64,000 bases of DNA, from the NCBI RefSeq assembly GCF_000293885.2, contig NZ_CP010945.1, forward strand, positions 1,260,001 to 1,324,000, given 5' to 3'. This document shows, piece after piece, positions 45,786 through 54,421 of this stretch. Made by a program: the position numbers and the translations under genes. The notes below the pieces were generated by a model. That model saw only the letters and a list, made by a program, of their open reading frames with translations, made no database searches and had not been told where the DNA came from. This stretch comes from Pseudomonas fluorescens NCIMB 11764 (GTDB taxonomy: Bacteria; Pseudomonadota; Gammaproteobacteria; Pseudomonadales; Pseudomonadaceae). Position 1 is the stretch's first letter, and every line of letters starts with the position of its first letter.

Positions 45786-46544
45786 TCAAGGCTTTTGCGA
45801 TAGATCTGCCATGCCCTTGAGCAATTCGATCGGCAGTGGAAAGACGATGGTCGAGCTCTTGTCCCCGGCAATCGAACTCAGGGTCTGCATGTAGCGCAGT
45901 TGCATGGCGCCCGGCTGGCGGCCGAGCATTTCGGCGGCCTGCATGAGCTTTTCCGAAGCCTGCAGTTCACCTTCGGCGTGGATGACCTTGGCCCGGCGCT
46001 CCCGCTCGGCTTCAGCCTGTTTGGCGATGGCGCGGACCATCGATTCGTTGAGGTCCACGTGCTTGATCTCGACGTTGGCGACCTTGATGCCCCAGGCGTC
46101 GGTCTGGGCATCGAGCACTTGCTGGATATCGATGTTCAGCCGTTCGCGCTCGGCCAGCAGCTCATCGAGTTCGTGTTTGCCGAGCACCGCGCGCAAGGTG
46201 GTCTGGGCCAGCTGACTGGTGGCCATGAGGAAATCTTCGACCTGGATAATTGCCTTCTGCGGATCGAGCACGCGGAAGTACAGCACCGCGTTGACCTTGA
46301 CCGAGACGTTGTCGCGGGTGATCACGTCTTGCGACGGCACATCGAGCACCACGGTACGCAAATCGACGCGAACCATTTGCTGCACCACGGGAATCAGCAG
46401 GATCAGGCCGGGACCTTTGACTTGCCAGAAACGGCCGAGCTGGAACACCACCCCGCGCTCGTATTCGCGCAGGATGCGAAAGGTCGATCCCGCCAGCGCA
46501 ATGACCAACAGCAGCAGCGCGGCAAAACCCAGTTGCAGGCCCAT
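45786..46544 (-). CDS. Slipin (SPFH/stomatin-family) membrane protein
   Basis: Membrane scaffold of 252 aa. An N-terminal hydrophobic hairpin ([18 protein letters not shown]) precedes an SPFH domain ([36 protein letters not shown]) and a charged helical tail ([20 protein letters not shown]). Stomatin-like slipins organise membrane microdomains and are nearly always encoded with NfeD, as here, where the NfeD gene lies two bases upstream. The pair forms one minus-strand operon. Confidence 0.93.
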   Translation of the reverse strand: MGLQLGFAALLLLVIALAGSTFRILREYERGVVFQLGRFWQVKGPGLILLIPVVQQMVRVDLRTVVLDVPSQDVITRDNVSVKVNAVLYFRVLDPQKAIIQVEDFLMATSQLAQTTLRAVLGKHELDELLAERERLNIDIQQVLDAQTDAWGIKVANVEIKHVDLNESMVRAIAKQAEAERERRAKVIHAEGELQASEKLMQAAEMLGRQPGAMQLRYMQTLSSIAGDKSSTIVFPLPIELLKGMADLSQKP

Positions 46545-46546
46545 GG

Positions 46547-47077
46547 CTATTCTCCACCCGGCGCCGCGTCAGCCGCGGCCACTTGCAGCAGTAATCCCTT
46601 GCGCGCCACCACCCGGACCCGCTGCCCGGTTTCCAGTGGCGTGGCGCTGAGGACTTGCCACTGTTCTCCTTGCAGGTGCACCCAGCCGTTGCAGGCATTG
46701 CCGGGTTGTAACGACATGATCGGCGCCACGCTGCCCACGAGCCCGGCATCGCCACTGACGGTTTGGCGCGGTCGGGTTTTGAGGGCGCGGATCACCAGGA
46801 ATATCAGCAACAACGCGCTGATCAGGCCCAGGCCGATCATCAACGGGACAGGCACCTCGGTGTTGCTCAGGATCACCGCGCCGATGACGAACATCACAAT
46901 CCCGCCCAACCCGATCACGCCATAATTGGGCAAGGCCGCTTCGGCGATCAGAAAGGCGATGCCCAACACAATCAGCCAAATCCCGATGGGGTTGGGGATC
47001 AGCACGAGGGTGTCCGCCGCGAACGCCGATCCGCTCAAGGCCAACAGCAACGCCACTGCACAGCTACGCGTGTTCAC
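46547..47077 (-). CDS. NfeD-family membrane protein, short form
   Basis: Partner of slipin, 176 aa. A signal peptide ([12 protein letters not shown]) is followed by four hydrophobic segments ([39 protein letters not shown]) and a C-terminal OB-fold NfeD domain ([20 protein letters not shown] and [17 protein letters not shown]). The ClpP-like protease domain present in long NfeD proteins is absent, but the signal peptide is retained, as if the protease had been deleted from between them. It is the first gene of the operon. Confidence 0.88.
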   Translation of the reverse strand: MNTRSCAVALLLALSGSAFAADTLVLIPNPIGIWLIVLGIAFLIAEAALPNYGVIGLGGIVMFVIGAVILSNTEVPVPLMIGLGLISALLLIFLVIRALKTRPRQTVSGDAGLVGSVAPIMSLQPGNACNGWVHLQGEQWQVLSATPLETGQRVRVVARKGLLLQVAAADAAPGGE

Positions 47078-47090
47078 TTGACCCTCCTTG

Positions 47091-47113
47091 TAGGAGCGAG
47101 CCTGCTCGCGATG
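47091..47113. repeat. Single REP element
   Basis: TAGGAGCGAGCCTGCTCGCG, one REP palindrome upstream of the NfeD gene. It is the same subtype as the pair at 47827-47890. Confidence 0.75.
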
Positions 47114-47339
47114 AACCTGAGAGCGCCTCGCCCATCCATTGAGTCCGCGTTCCCGTTAACGCCCATCGCTAAATACAGTTTAGTCGAGCCGTTGGTTGTA
47201 CGAATTTTGATCAGTTGTCGACGATGTTCCAGTGGGCAGATTTCCCGCCGGAATGCGTCGGCAGGCCTAGACTTTCAGTACAGAGCAACGTGTTAACCCA
47301 TCGTCCGTCACAGACTGTTCGCGGACACCGAGGTGCATC

Positions 47340-47801
47340 ATGCGTATGGCAAGAACCGTGCAGAGAAGCCTGGAAAAGGCTCAATGCGAATATGACATTG
47401 TCACCCACCCACACTCGGCCAGCAGCCTGGAGACCGCGCGGGTCTCGGGCATTCCAGCCGAAAGGATGGCCAAGTCGGTGATCCTCGACGATCACCACGG
47501 TCATTACCTGATGGCCGTACTCCCCGCCAGCCGTCACCTGGACCTGAGCAAAGTACGCAGTAGTGGCGAATGGCAGGTCTCCCGGGAAAGCAACCTGCCG
47601 CACCTGTTCGATGATTGCGAACGTGGCGCGGTGCCAGCCCTCGGCGAGGCCTACGGGCTGGATGTGGTCATTGACCCACTGCTGACCCGGCAGAAAGACA
47701 TTTATCTGGAAGCCGGCAACCACATCAACCTGCTGCACATGAACATGCCGGAGTTTCTGAAAATGGTGCCGCATGCCGAAGTGCGGGAGTTGAGTTATTG
47801 A
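47340..47801 (+). CDS. YbaK/EbsC-family aminoacyl-tRNA deacylase
   Basis: Protein of 153 aa with the YbaK/ProX fold, which hydrolyses mischarged aminoacyl-tRNA. Family features are the MAKSVILDDHHGHYLMAVLP strand with its Lys and the PALGEAYGLDVVIDP loop. The substrate preference (Cys-tRNAPro, Ala-tRNAPro or other) cannot be read from the sequence. The ATG at 47340 is used; a second ATG lies two codons downstream. It is a single gene, with a REP pair behind it. Confidence 0.87.
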   Translation: MRMARTVQRSLEKAQCEYDIVTHPHSASSLETARVSGIPAERMAKSVILDDHHGHYLMAVLPASRHLDLSKVRSSGEWQVSRESNLPHLFDDCERGAVPALGEAYGLDVVIDPLLTRQKDIYLEAGNHINLLHMNMPEFLKMVPHAEVRELSY

Positions 47802-47826
47802 GTCATGTGTCGTCAGTGACGCCGCC

Positions 47827-47890
47827 ATCGCGAGCAGGCTCGCTCCCACAGTTGACCGCGTGTCCCTGTGGGAGCGAGCCTGCTCGCGAT
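47827..47890. repeat. REP pair
   Basis: ATCGCGAGCAGGCTCGCTCC and its complement GGAGCGAGCCTGCTCGCGAT flank a short loop, between the YbaK and DUF2789 genes. Confidence 0.88.
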
Positions 47891-47938
47891 TGACCGCTTG
47901 GCGGTCACCCAATCATCAGCCATTCCCAGGAGCCCGAC

Positions 47939-48184
47939 ATGGAATCCCCAACCCACAGCCTCCCCTCACTGTTCAAACAGCTCGGCCTCCCGGATGACGC
48001 CGAAAGCATCGATAAATTCATCGCTACCCACTCACCACTCAAGCCGGAATTGCACCTGGCGGACGCCTTTTTCTGGACCAAGAGCCAAGCGCAGTTTTTG
48101 CGCGACGAGATTCTCGATGACGCGGATTGGGCGGAGGTGGTGGATCAGTTGAATGTGCTGCTGAGGAAGGGGCGAGGGGGGTAA
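47939..48184 (+). CDS. DUF2789-family small protein
   Basis: Cytosolic helical protein of 81 aa. The pattern LFKQLGLPDDAESIDKFIA, followed by LHLADAFFWTKSQAQFLRDE and DWAEVVDQLNVLL, matches DUF2789. Function unknown. It stands alone, with CCCAGGAG upstream of the ATG. Confidence 0.85.
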   Translation: MESPTHSLPSLFKQLGLPDDAESIDKFIATHSPLKPELHLADAFFWTKSQAQFLRDEILDDADWAEVVDQLNVLLRKGRGG

Positions 48185-48329
48185 AGAACATCGGAAAACT
48201 GGCTTTTCCAGGATGCGATGAGGGGTGGGCAGGCAGGAGGTTTAGCGATCCCTGCTGATTTTTACGGTGTCTTGACCGCCAAATTGTTTCAAAACTTGAC
48301 CAACTTTCCCCCCAAATGCCATATTGATA

Positions 48330-48343
48330 GTTAGCAAACTAAC
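48330..48343. promoter_or_regulatory. Candidate MarR operator
   Basis: GTTAGCAAACTAAC, two 5-bp complementary arms around CAAA, 17 bases upstream of the MarR-type gene in an AT-rich stretch. MarR regulators commonly bind such palindromes near their own promoters, so this is the likely autoregulatory site. Inferred; no binding data. Confidence 0.55.
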
Positions 48344-48360
48344 AGTGTGTCTATTCGCCC

Positions 48361-48816
48361 GTGTCAAAAAATCTCGACGTTCTTCAGATGAGCATCAGCA
48401 GTTCCATGGTGGTGGCCGCCCGGCACTGGCGGAAGATCTGCCAGACCACCTTGGTCAACTATGGAATCTCCGAAGCCTGCGCCGTTCCGTTGTTGATGAT
48501 CGGGCGTCTGGGCGAGGGTGTGCGGCAGGTGACGGTGGCACAGGCGGCCGGGATGGAGAGCCCGTCCCTGGTACGTCTGCTCGATCAGCTGTGTCATGCC
48601 GGCTACGTTCGTCGAACCGAAGATGAGCATGATCGTCGCGCCAAATGCCTGAGCCTGACCGACACCGGCCGCGAGCTGGTCCAGGCGGTTGAAATCGAGC
48701 TGGTGCGCTTGCGCAATGAAGTGCTGGAAGGGATCGCCCCGAGTGATCTGGAAGCGGCGTTGCGGGTATTGAAAGCGTTCGAAGCCGCCAACGCTCCATC
48801 GGTGGTGAACCCTTGA
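48361..48816 (+). CDS. MarR-family regulator of the aromatic-acid efflux operon
   Basis: Transcriptional regulator of 151 aa with a winged helix (VTVAQAAGMESPSLVRLLDQ, GYVRRTEDEHDRRAKCLSLT) in the MarR/SlyA style. The start is a GTG at 48361; an ATG nine codons in is possible. Its stop overlaps the start of the FUSC gene (TTGA), and the next three genes overlap in the same way, so it is the first gene of a five-gene operon that it most likely represses. The usual inducers of such operons are phenolic acids. Confidence 0.9.
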   Translation: MSKNLDVLQMSISSSMVVAARHWRKICQTTLVNYGISEACAVPLLMIGRLGEGVRQVTVAQAAGMESPSLVRLLDQLCHAGYVRRTEDEHDRRAKCLSLTDTGRELVQAVEIELVRLRNEVLEGIAPSDLEAALRVLKAFEAANAPSVVNP

Positions 48817-50885
48817 GCGGATTTTTTACCGGCGTTCCCCCGGCCCGGGACTGGTTCTACGGCGTGCGCACCTTCGCGGCGTCGATGATCGCGTTGTACA
48901 TCGCCATGCTCATGCAAATGCCGCGTCCGTACTGGGCGATGGCCACGGTGTATATCGTTTCCAGCCCCTTCGTCGGCCCGACCAGCTCCAAGGCGCTGTA
49001 TCGCGCGGTCGGTACGTTTCTGGGCGCGGCGGCGGCGGTTTTTTTTGTGCCGATGTTTGTTCAGAGCCCCTATGTGCTGGTGCTGGTCATCGCGCTGTGG
49101 ACCGGGATTCTGCTGTTCCTGTCGCTGCACCTGCGCACAGCCAACAGCTACGCGTTGATGCTCGCCGGTTACACGCTGCCGTTGATCGCCTTGCCCGTGG
49201 TCGATAACCCGCTGGCGGTGTGGGACGTGGCCGAGGCGCGGACTGAGGAGATTTTCCTCGGCATCGCCGTCGCGGCGGTGGTCGGTGCGATGTTCTGGCC
49301 ACGGCGGCTGGCGCCGGTGTTCAACGATTCGGTGAGCAAATGGTTCGCCGATGCCTCGACCTACAGCCTGCGCTTCCTTAGCCGCAACGTGCAGCCCGAA
49401 GAAGTCAGCGCGTTGCGCGCATCAATGGTCGCAACCTTCAACACCCTGGAATTGATGATCGGCCAGTTGCCCCACGAGGGCGCGCGCCCGCAAACCGTGC
49501 GCAACACCAAGGAACTGCGCGGGCGAATGATTCATTTGTTGCCGGTGATCGACGCCCTCGACGATGCGCTCTACGCCCTCGAGCGGCGCACGCCGGAGCT
49601 GGTGGACAAATTCTCGCCGTTGCTGGCCGCCACCACGGCATGGCTTGGCCACAAAGACGCCGACCTCAACCGCTGGCAAGCGCTGAAAGATCAACTCGAA
49701 GCGCTGCAACCGTCCGCCGAAGCGCTGGATGATCGCAAGCAACTGCTGTTCTCCAACGCCTTGTATCGTCTGGGCGAATGGATCGATTTGTGGCAAGACT
49801 GCCGCAGCCTGCAATACGCGATTCAGTGCGAAAGCCAGGACAGCTGGCGCGCGGTGTATCGGCACTGGCGCCTCGGTCGGCTGTCGCCATTTCTCGACCG
49901 TGGGCTGATGCTCTACTCGGCGGCGTCCACGGTCACCGCGATCATCGTCGCCTCGGTGCTGTGGATTCTGCTCGGCTGGACCGACGGCGGCAGCGCGGTG
50001 ATTCTGGCGGCGGTAGCGTGCAGTTTCTTCGCCTCGATGGACGACCCGGCGCCGCAGATTTACCGGTTCTTCTTCTGGACCGCGATGTCGGTGCTGTTCG
50101 CCAGTCTTTACCTGTTTCTGGTGCTGCCCAACCTGCATGATTTTCCGATGCTGGTGCTGGCGTTCGCCGTGCCGTTCATCTGCATCGGCACCCTGACGGT
50201 CAAGCCCCAGTTTTACCTGGGCATGCTGCTGACGCTGGTCAACACCTCGTCCTTCATCAGTATCCAGGGTGCTTACGACGCGGATTTCCTCAGCTTCGCC
50301 AACTCCAACCTGGCGGGCCCGGTCGGCTTGCTGTTCGCCTTTGTCTGGACCCTGATTGCGCGGCCGTTCGGCGCGGAACTGGCGGCCAAGCGCCTGACCC
50401 GTTTCAGCTGGCGCGACATTGTCAGCCTCACCGAACCCGCCTCGCTGGCCGAACATCGGCAGTTGGGTGTGCAGATCCTCGATCGCCTGATGCAGCATTT
50501 GCCGCGACTGGCCATGACCGGCCAGGACACTGGCATCGCGCTGCGGGAAGTGCGCGTGGCGCTGAACCTGCTCGACCTGCTCGCCTACACACCGCGTGTG
50601 CTCGGCGTGCCGCAGGTGCTGCTGCATCAAGTGGTGGCCGAAGTCGGCGAGTATTTCAAAGCCTGCCTCAAGGCTGGCGAGCGTTTGCCGGCGCCCGGTG
50701 CGTTGTTGATGACCATGGACCGCACGCGCCGAGCCCTCAACCGCGAGTGCGATGAAGGCGCCCGTCTGCACCTGCTGCACGCATTGAGCGGCTTGCGTCT
50801 GGCACTGCTTCCCGGCGTTGAATTCGTCGGCGCCGGCGACCTCGAAGAACCGCTTCCCCATGGCATCGATGGAGCGCCTTTATGA
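48813..50885 (+). CDS. FUSC-family inner-membrane exporter (AaeB-like)
   Basis: Inner-membrane exporter of 690 aa in the aromatic acid exporter (FUSC/AaeB) family. It has two blocks of TM segments (about residues 12-165 and 365-520) separated and followed by soluble regions, the standard layout. The start is a TTG overlapping the marR stop. With the DUF1656 protein, HlyD adaptor and outer-membrane channel encoded next, it forms a complete tripartite pump, best known for p-hydroxybenzoate and related phenolics. Confidence 0.92.
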   Translation: MSGFFTGVPPARDWFYGVRTFAASMIALYIAMLMQMPRPYWAMATVYIVSSPFVGPTSSKALYRAVGTFLGAAAAVFFVPMFVQSPYVLVLVIALWTGILLFLSLHLRTANSYALMLAGYTLPLIALPVVDNPLAVWDVAEARTEEIFLGIAVAAVVGAMFWPRRLAPVFNDSVSKWFADASTYSLRFLSRNVQPEEVSALRASMVATFNTLELMIGQLPHEGARPQTVRNTKELRGRMIHLLPVIDALDDALYALERRTPELVDKFSPLLAATTAWLGHKDADLNRWQALKDQLEALQPSAEALDDRKQLLFSNALYRLGEWIDLWQDCRSLQYAIQCESQDSWRAVYRHWRLGRLSPFLDRGLMLYSAASTVTAIIVASVLWILLGWTDGGSAVILAAVACSFFASMDDPAPQIYRFFFWTAMSVLFASLYLFLVLPNLHDFPMLVLAFAVPFICIGTLTVKPQFYLGMLLTLVNTSSFISIQGAYDADFLSFANSNLAGPVGLLFAFVWTLIARPFGAELAAKRLTRFSWRDIVSLTEPASLAEHRQLGVQILDRLMQHLPRLAMTGQDTGIALREVRVALNLLDLLAYTPRVLGVPQVLLHQVVAEVGEYFKACLKAGERLPAPGALLMTMDRTRRALNRECDEGARLHLLHALSGLRLALLPGVEFVGAGDLEEPLPHGIDGAPL

Positions 50886-51091
50886 TCGGTGACCTGGATA
50901 TCAGCGGGGTGTTCCTGCCCACGCTGCTGGTGCTGATGGGCATTACGTATGTGATTTACCTGCTGGTGCACGGGTTGCTGACGCGCCTGCACTTTTACCG
51001 TCTGGTCTGGCACCGGGCATTGTTCAACGTGGCTCTCTACGCTTTGCTACTCGGCGCCGTGGACTCACTCAGTCGATACCTGATGACATGA
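50882..51091 (+). CDS. DUF1656 small membrane protein
   Basis: Membrane protein of 69 aa with two hydrophobic helices (VFLPTLLVLMGITYVIYLLV and VALYALLLGAVDSL). DUF1656/AaeX proteins are found in FUSC efflux operons. It overlaps both neighbours by 4 bp. Its molecular role is unknown; a small accessory subunit of the pump is likely. Confidence 0.9.
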   Translation: MIGDLDISGVFLPTLLVLMGITYVIYLLVHGLLTRLHFYRLVWHRALFNVALYALLLGAVDSLSRYLMT

Positions 51092-51975
51092 AAAAACCTT
51101 TTTTGACCCTCGGCCGTGTGGTCCTGACCCTGTTGATCGTGACCTTCGCCGTCGTCGTGGTCTGGCGCATGGTGATGTATTACATGTTCGCCCCGTGGAC
51201 CCGCGACGGGCATATCCGCGCCGACATCGTGCAGATCGCCCCGGACGTGTCCGGCCTGATCCAGCACGTCGAGGTGCGCGACAACCAATTGGTGAAACGC
51301 GGCCAGGTGCTGTTCAGCATCGATCAGGACCGTTTCAAGCTCGCACTGCGCCAAGCCAGGGCGGCGGTCGCCGACCGTCAGGAAACCCTGGCGCAAGCGC
51401 AGCGAGAAGCCAAGCGTAACCGCGGCCTCGGCAACCTGGTGCCGGGCGAGCAGCTGGAAGAGAGCCAATCGCGGGTGGCCCGCGCCGAAGTGGCATTGAT
51501 GGAAGCGCAGGTGACGGTAGACAGTGCCCAGCTCAACCTCGACCGCTCGACCATCCGCAGCCCGGTCGATGGCTACGTCAACGACCGGGCGCCGCGTGCG
51601 CAGGAATTCGTCACTGCCGGGCGCCCGGTGTTGTCGGTGGTGGACAGCAATTCGTTCCATATCGACGGCTATTTCGAAGAAACCAAACTGGATGGCATCC
51701 ATGTCGGTCAGTCGGTCGATATCCGGGTGATCGGCGACCGCGCTCGCCTGCGCGGCCACGTGGAAAGCATCGTCGCCGGCATCGAAGACCGCGACCGCAG
51801 CAGCGGCAGCAACCTGTTGCCTAACGTCAATCCTGCGTTCAGCTGGGTGCGACTCGCGCAGCGGATTCCGGTGCGGATCGCTTTCGACGAGGTGCCGGCA
51901 GATTTCCGCATGATTGCCGGGCGCACCGCGACGGTGTCGATCATTGATGACCAGCAGCGGGAGCCGGGCAAATGA
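51088..51975 (+). CDS. HlyD-family adaptor of the FUSC pump (AaeA-like)
   Basis: Periplasmic adaptor of 295 aa. An N-terminal TM (VVLTLLIVTFAVVVVWRMVM) is followed by the MFP core: lipoyl halves (IAPDVSGLIQHVEVRDNQLV and IRSPVDGYVNDRAPRAQEFV), a coiled-coil hairpin (about 85-150) and a beta-barrel (HIDGYFEETKLDGIHVGQSV). It overlaps both neighbours by 4 bp. It connects the FUSC exporter to the outer-membrane channel. Confidence 0.92.
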   Translation: MKKPFLTLGRVVLTLLIVTFAVVVVWRMVMYYMFAPWTRDGHIRADIVQIAPDVSGLIQHVEVRDNQLVKRGQVLFSIDQDRFKLALRQARAAVADRQETLAQAQREAKRNRGLGNLVPGEQLEESQSRVARAEVALMEAQVTVDSAQLNLDRSTIRSPVDGYVNDRAPRAQEFVTAGRPVLSVVDSNSFHIDGYFEETKLDGIHVGQSVDIRVIGDRARLRGHVESIVAGIEDRDRSSGSNLLPNVNPAFSWVRLAQRIPVRIAFDEVPADFRMIAGRTATVSIIDDQQREPGK

Positions 51976-53420
51976 GCAGGGCCTCGGGTTTGGCGGTTGC
52001 CGGATTAGGTTTGTTGCTGTCGGCGTGTCAGGTGGTCGGGCCGGATTATCACCTGCCTGACGAAGCCGCGGTACACCGTGAAGACCTGCAGGGCAACCTG
52101 GCGGTGAACGGCAAAAATGTCGTCTCGGCGCCGGTGCCCGGCGATTGGTGGCGCCTTTATCAGGACCCGCGTCTGGACCAGTTGGTGCAGCAGGCCATGG
52201 CGTCCAACACCGATTTGCGCGTGGCCGCCGCGAACCTTTCCCGCGCCCGCGCTCAGGTCGACGAAGCCCAGGCCGCAGGTGGCTGGAGTGGCGGCGTGAA
52301 GCTCGGCGCCCAGCGCTTGCAGGAGTCCGGCGAAGCCTTCCTGCTGCCGGAAAAAGTGCCGGTGGCCAATGTCGGCGACATCGGCCTTACCACCTCGTAC
52401 CAATTCGACCTGTTCGGCACCTTGCAGCGCGGGATCGAGGCGGCCAAGGCCAATGCCGATGCGACGCAAGCGGCGGCGGATACGGCGCGAATCACCTTGG
52501 TGGCCGACGTTGTCCGGGCGTACACCCAAGTGTGCGCGGCCAACGAAGAACGGGAAATCGCCCAGCATTCCCTCGACCTGCAAGCCCAGGGCACCACGCT
52601 GATCCAGCGTTTGCGCGATGCCGGGCGTGGCGATGAAACCCAGGTCACCCGCTCGCAAACCCAATTCAAATCCCTGCGTGCCGACATGCCGCGTTATGAA
52701 GCGGCGCGTCAGGCGGGCTTGTTCCGTTTGTCGATGTTGCTGGCCAAACCGGTCGACCAATTGCCCGCCGGCACCGCAACGTGCGCCGAATTGCCGAAAA
52801 TCGCGCAATTGTTGCCGGTCGGTGACGGCGCCACGTTGCTCAAACGCCGCCCCGATGTGCGTCAGGCCGAGCGCCGACTGGCCGCGGCGACCGCAGGTAT
52901 CGGCGTTGCCACCGGCGAGTTGTACCCGGACATCAGCATCGGCGCTACCGTCGGCACGGTCGGTATTCTGGAGAATCTCGGCAAACCGGCGACCAACCGC
53001 TGGGGTTTCGGCCCGTTGCTGACCTGGACCGTGCCGTCCAATGGCTCCCGGGCGCGAGTCCGCGAGGCCGAAGCGGCGACCCAAGGCGCGCTGGCGCACT
53101 TCGATGGCGTGGTGCTCAACGCCATTCGTGAGACCCAGACCGGTCTGGCCCAATACTCCGCGCTGCTGCAACGCCGCGATGCCCTGGCGGATGCCGAGCA
53201 GTCCGCGCAACTGGCGGCGGATCAGACGCACCGCTTCTTCCAGGCGGGTCGTGAATCGTTCCTGGCAGACCTGCAAGCGACCCGAACCTACACCGATGTG
53301 CGGGCGCAACTGGCTTCCGCCAACACGCAAGTTGCCATGAGCCAGATCGATTTGTTCCTGGCGCTGGGCGGTGGCTGGGAAAGCGGACGAACGCAAGCGA
53401 CGAACACCAGCAAACCCTGA
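51972..53420 (+). CDS. NodT-family outer-membrane efflux lipoprotein
   Basis: Outer-membrane channel of 482 aa with a lipobox (LLLSACQVVGPDYHLP; Cys near 18), the typical VGPDY start of mature NodT proteins, WWRLYQDPRLDQLVQQAMAS and RRPDVRQAERRLAAATAGIG. It completes the FUSC tripartite pump and is the last gene of the operon. Confidence 0.92.
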   Translation: MSRASGLAVAGLGLLLSACQVVGPDYHLPDEAAVHREDLQGNLAVNGKNVVSAPVPGDWWRLYQDPRLDQLVQQAMASNTDLRVAAANLSRARAQVDEAQAAGGWSGGVKLGAQRLQESGEAFLLPEKVPVANVGDIGLTTSYQFDLFGTLQRGIEAAKANADATQAAADTARITLVADVVRAYTQVCAANEEREIAQHSLDLQAQGTTLIQRLRDAGRGDETQVTRSQTQFKSLRADMPRYEAARQAGLFRLSMLLAKPVDQLPAGTATCAELPKIAQLLPVGDGATLLKRRPDVRQAERRLAAATAGIGVATGELYPDISIGATVGTVGILENLGKPATNRWGFGPLLTWTVPSNGSRARVREAEAATQGALAHFDGVVLNAIRETQTGLAQYSALLQRRDALADAEQSAQLAADQTHRFFQAGRESFLADLQATRTYTDVRAQLASANTQVAMSQIDLFLALGGGWESGRTQATNTSKP

Positions 53421-53502
53421 GGCCGTTGCTATGCTTTGACTTGATGAGATCGTGCGTCGAACTCATCAATCAAGGCTCGCGTTGGTCATGGGGACTCTAA
53501 TA

Positions 53503-54138
53503 ATGAAAAACCCTTATGCTCCCGGCTTCTGGTGCGCTATTGCGGCATTGGTGTTGCTGTCGGCCACCTATTTCTATGGCGTCATGCTGGCTCACCAGAT
53601 CGACAAGGCGCTGGTGTTCCTCGACAGCGCAGCTGCGCTGATCGCCGTGATGGCCATCGTGGTGGTGGCCTGGGCTTCGCTCCAGGGCCAGCGCATCAAA
53701 AAAAGACAACTGGAACAAGGCAAGACGCTGGTGCTGATCTGGGACACCAAGGTCGCTTTGCGTCGGGTCGAAACGGTATTCGACCGGTATTTCTGGGGCA
53801 GTTACTGGCAACCGGGGCGCACGTTCCAGGAAGTCATGGGCGAACTCACCGGCACGCCGCTGGAAAAAAGCCTCGAAACGCTGAAGAAGCAATGTCTTGA
53901 GCTGGACAAGCAAATCGCCGAAGACGACTGGCACTGGCTGAACAACGCCCGAGAGCTCTCCGACGTTGCCGCCGCCATGGCCCGCGAGCGCTATCAGCTG
54001 GATTTCTGCGACCCACGCGCGGACGTGACGGGCGGGACGGTGATCAATCGGGATTTCGAGGTGCTGGTTTATACGTGGACCGCACGGCTGAAAAGTTTTG
54101 ATCATCAGCTGGATGAGATGGAAGTGCAGTATTCCTGA
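53503..54138 (+). CDS. Conserved membrane protein of unknown function
   Basis: Protein of 211 aa with two TM segments close together (GFWCAIAALVLLSATYFYGV and FLDSAAALIAVMAIVVVAWA) and a mostly helical cytosolic part (about 70-211). The start is the ATG at 53503; the upstream frame is unlikely. No known domain was recognised. It lies 80 bases after the efflux operon and is probably separate from it. A REP pair follows. Confidence 0.75.
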   Translation: MKNPYAPGFWCAIAALVLLSATYFYGVMLAHQIDKALVFLDSAAALIAVMAIVVVAWASLQGQRIKKRQLEQGKTLVLIWDTKVALRRVETVFDRYFWGSYWQPGRTFQEVMGELTGTPLEKSLETLKKQCLELDKQIAEDDWHWLNNARELSDVAAAMARERYQLDFCDPRADVTGGTVINRDFEVLVYTWTARLKSFDHQLDEMEVQYS

Positions 54139-54162
54139 ATTGATGTCGCCTTATCGGACGCC

Positions 54163-54227
54163 ATCGCGAGCAGGCCCGCTCCCACAGGGTTCACTGCAAT
54201 TCCTGTGGGAGCGGGCCTGCCCGCGAT
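54163..54227. repeat. REP pair
   Basis: ATCGCGAGCAGGCCCGCTCC and GGAGCGGGCCTGCCCGCGAT, in inverted orientation with a short loop. It occupies part of the roughly 280-base gap before the YdgA-like gene; nothing else is seen in the gap except an AT-rich stretch at 54255-54330 that may hold a promoter. Confidence 0.87.
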
Positions 54228-54421
54228 AGCGATGTCATGTGCACCGAAACTCTCAACCCCTTCGCACAGTCCATAGACACTCTTTAACCTTTAAACATTG
54301 GGCCACGCGGTGTGCCTGATGCTAATCTCCATCGCGCTTTAAACGCAGTCGTGACCATAGCCCGTCAAGGGCTCAGGGAAGACGACCACACCTCAGACAA
54401 CGGACATTGAACGGGTCATTC

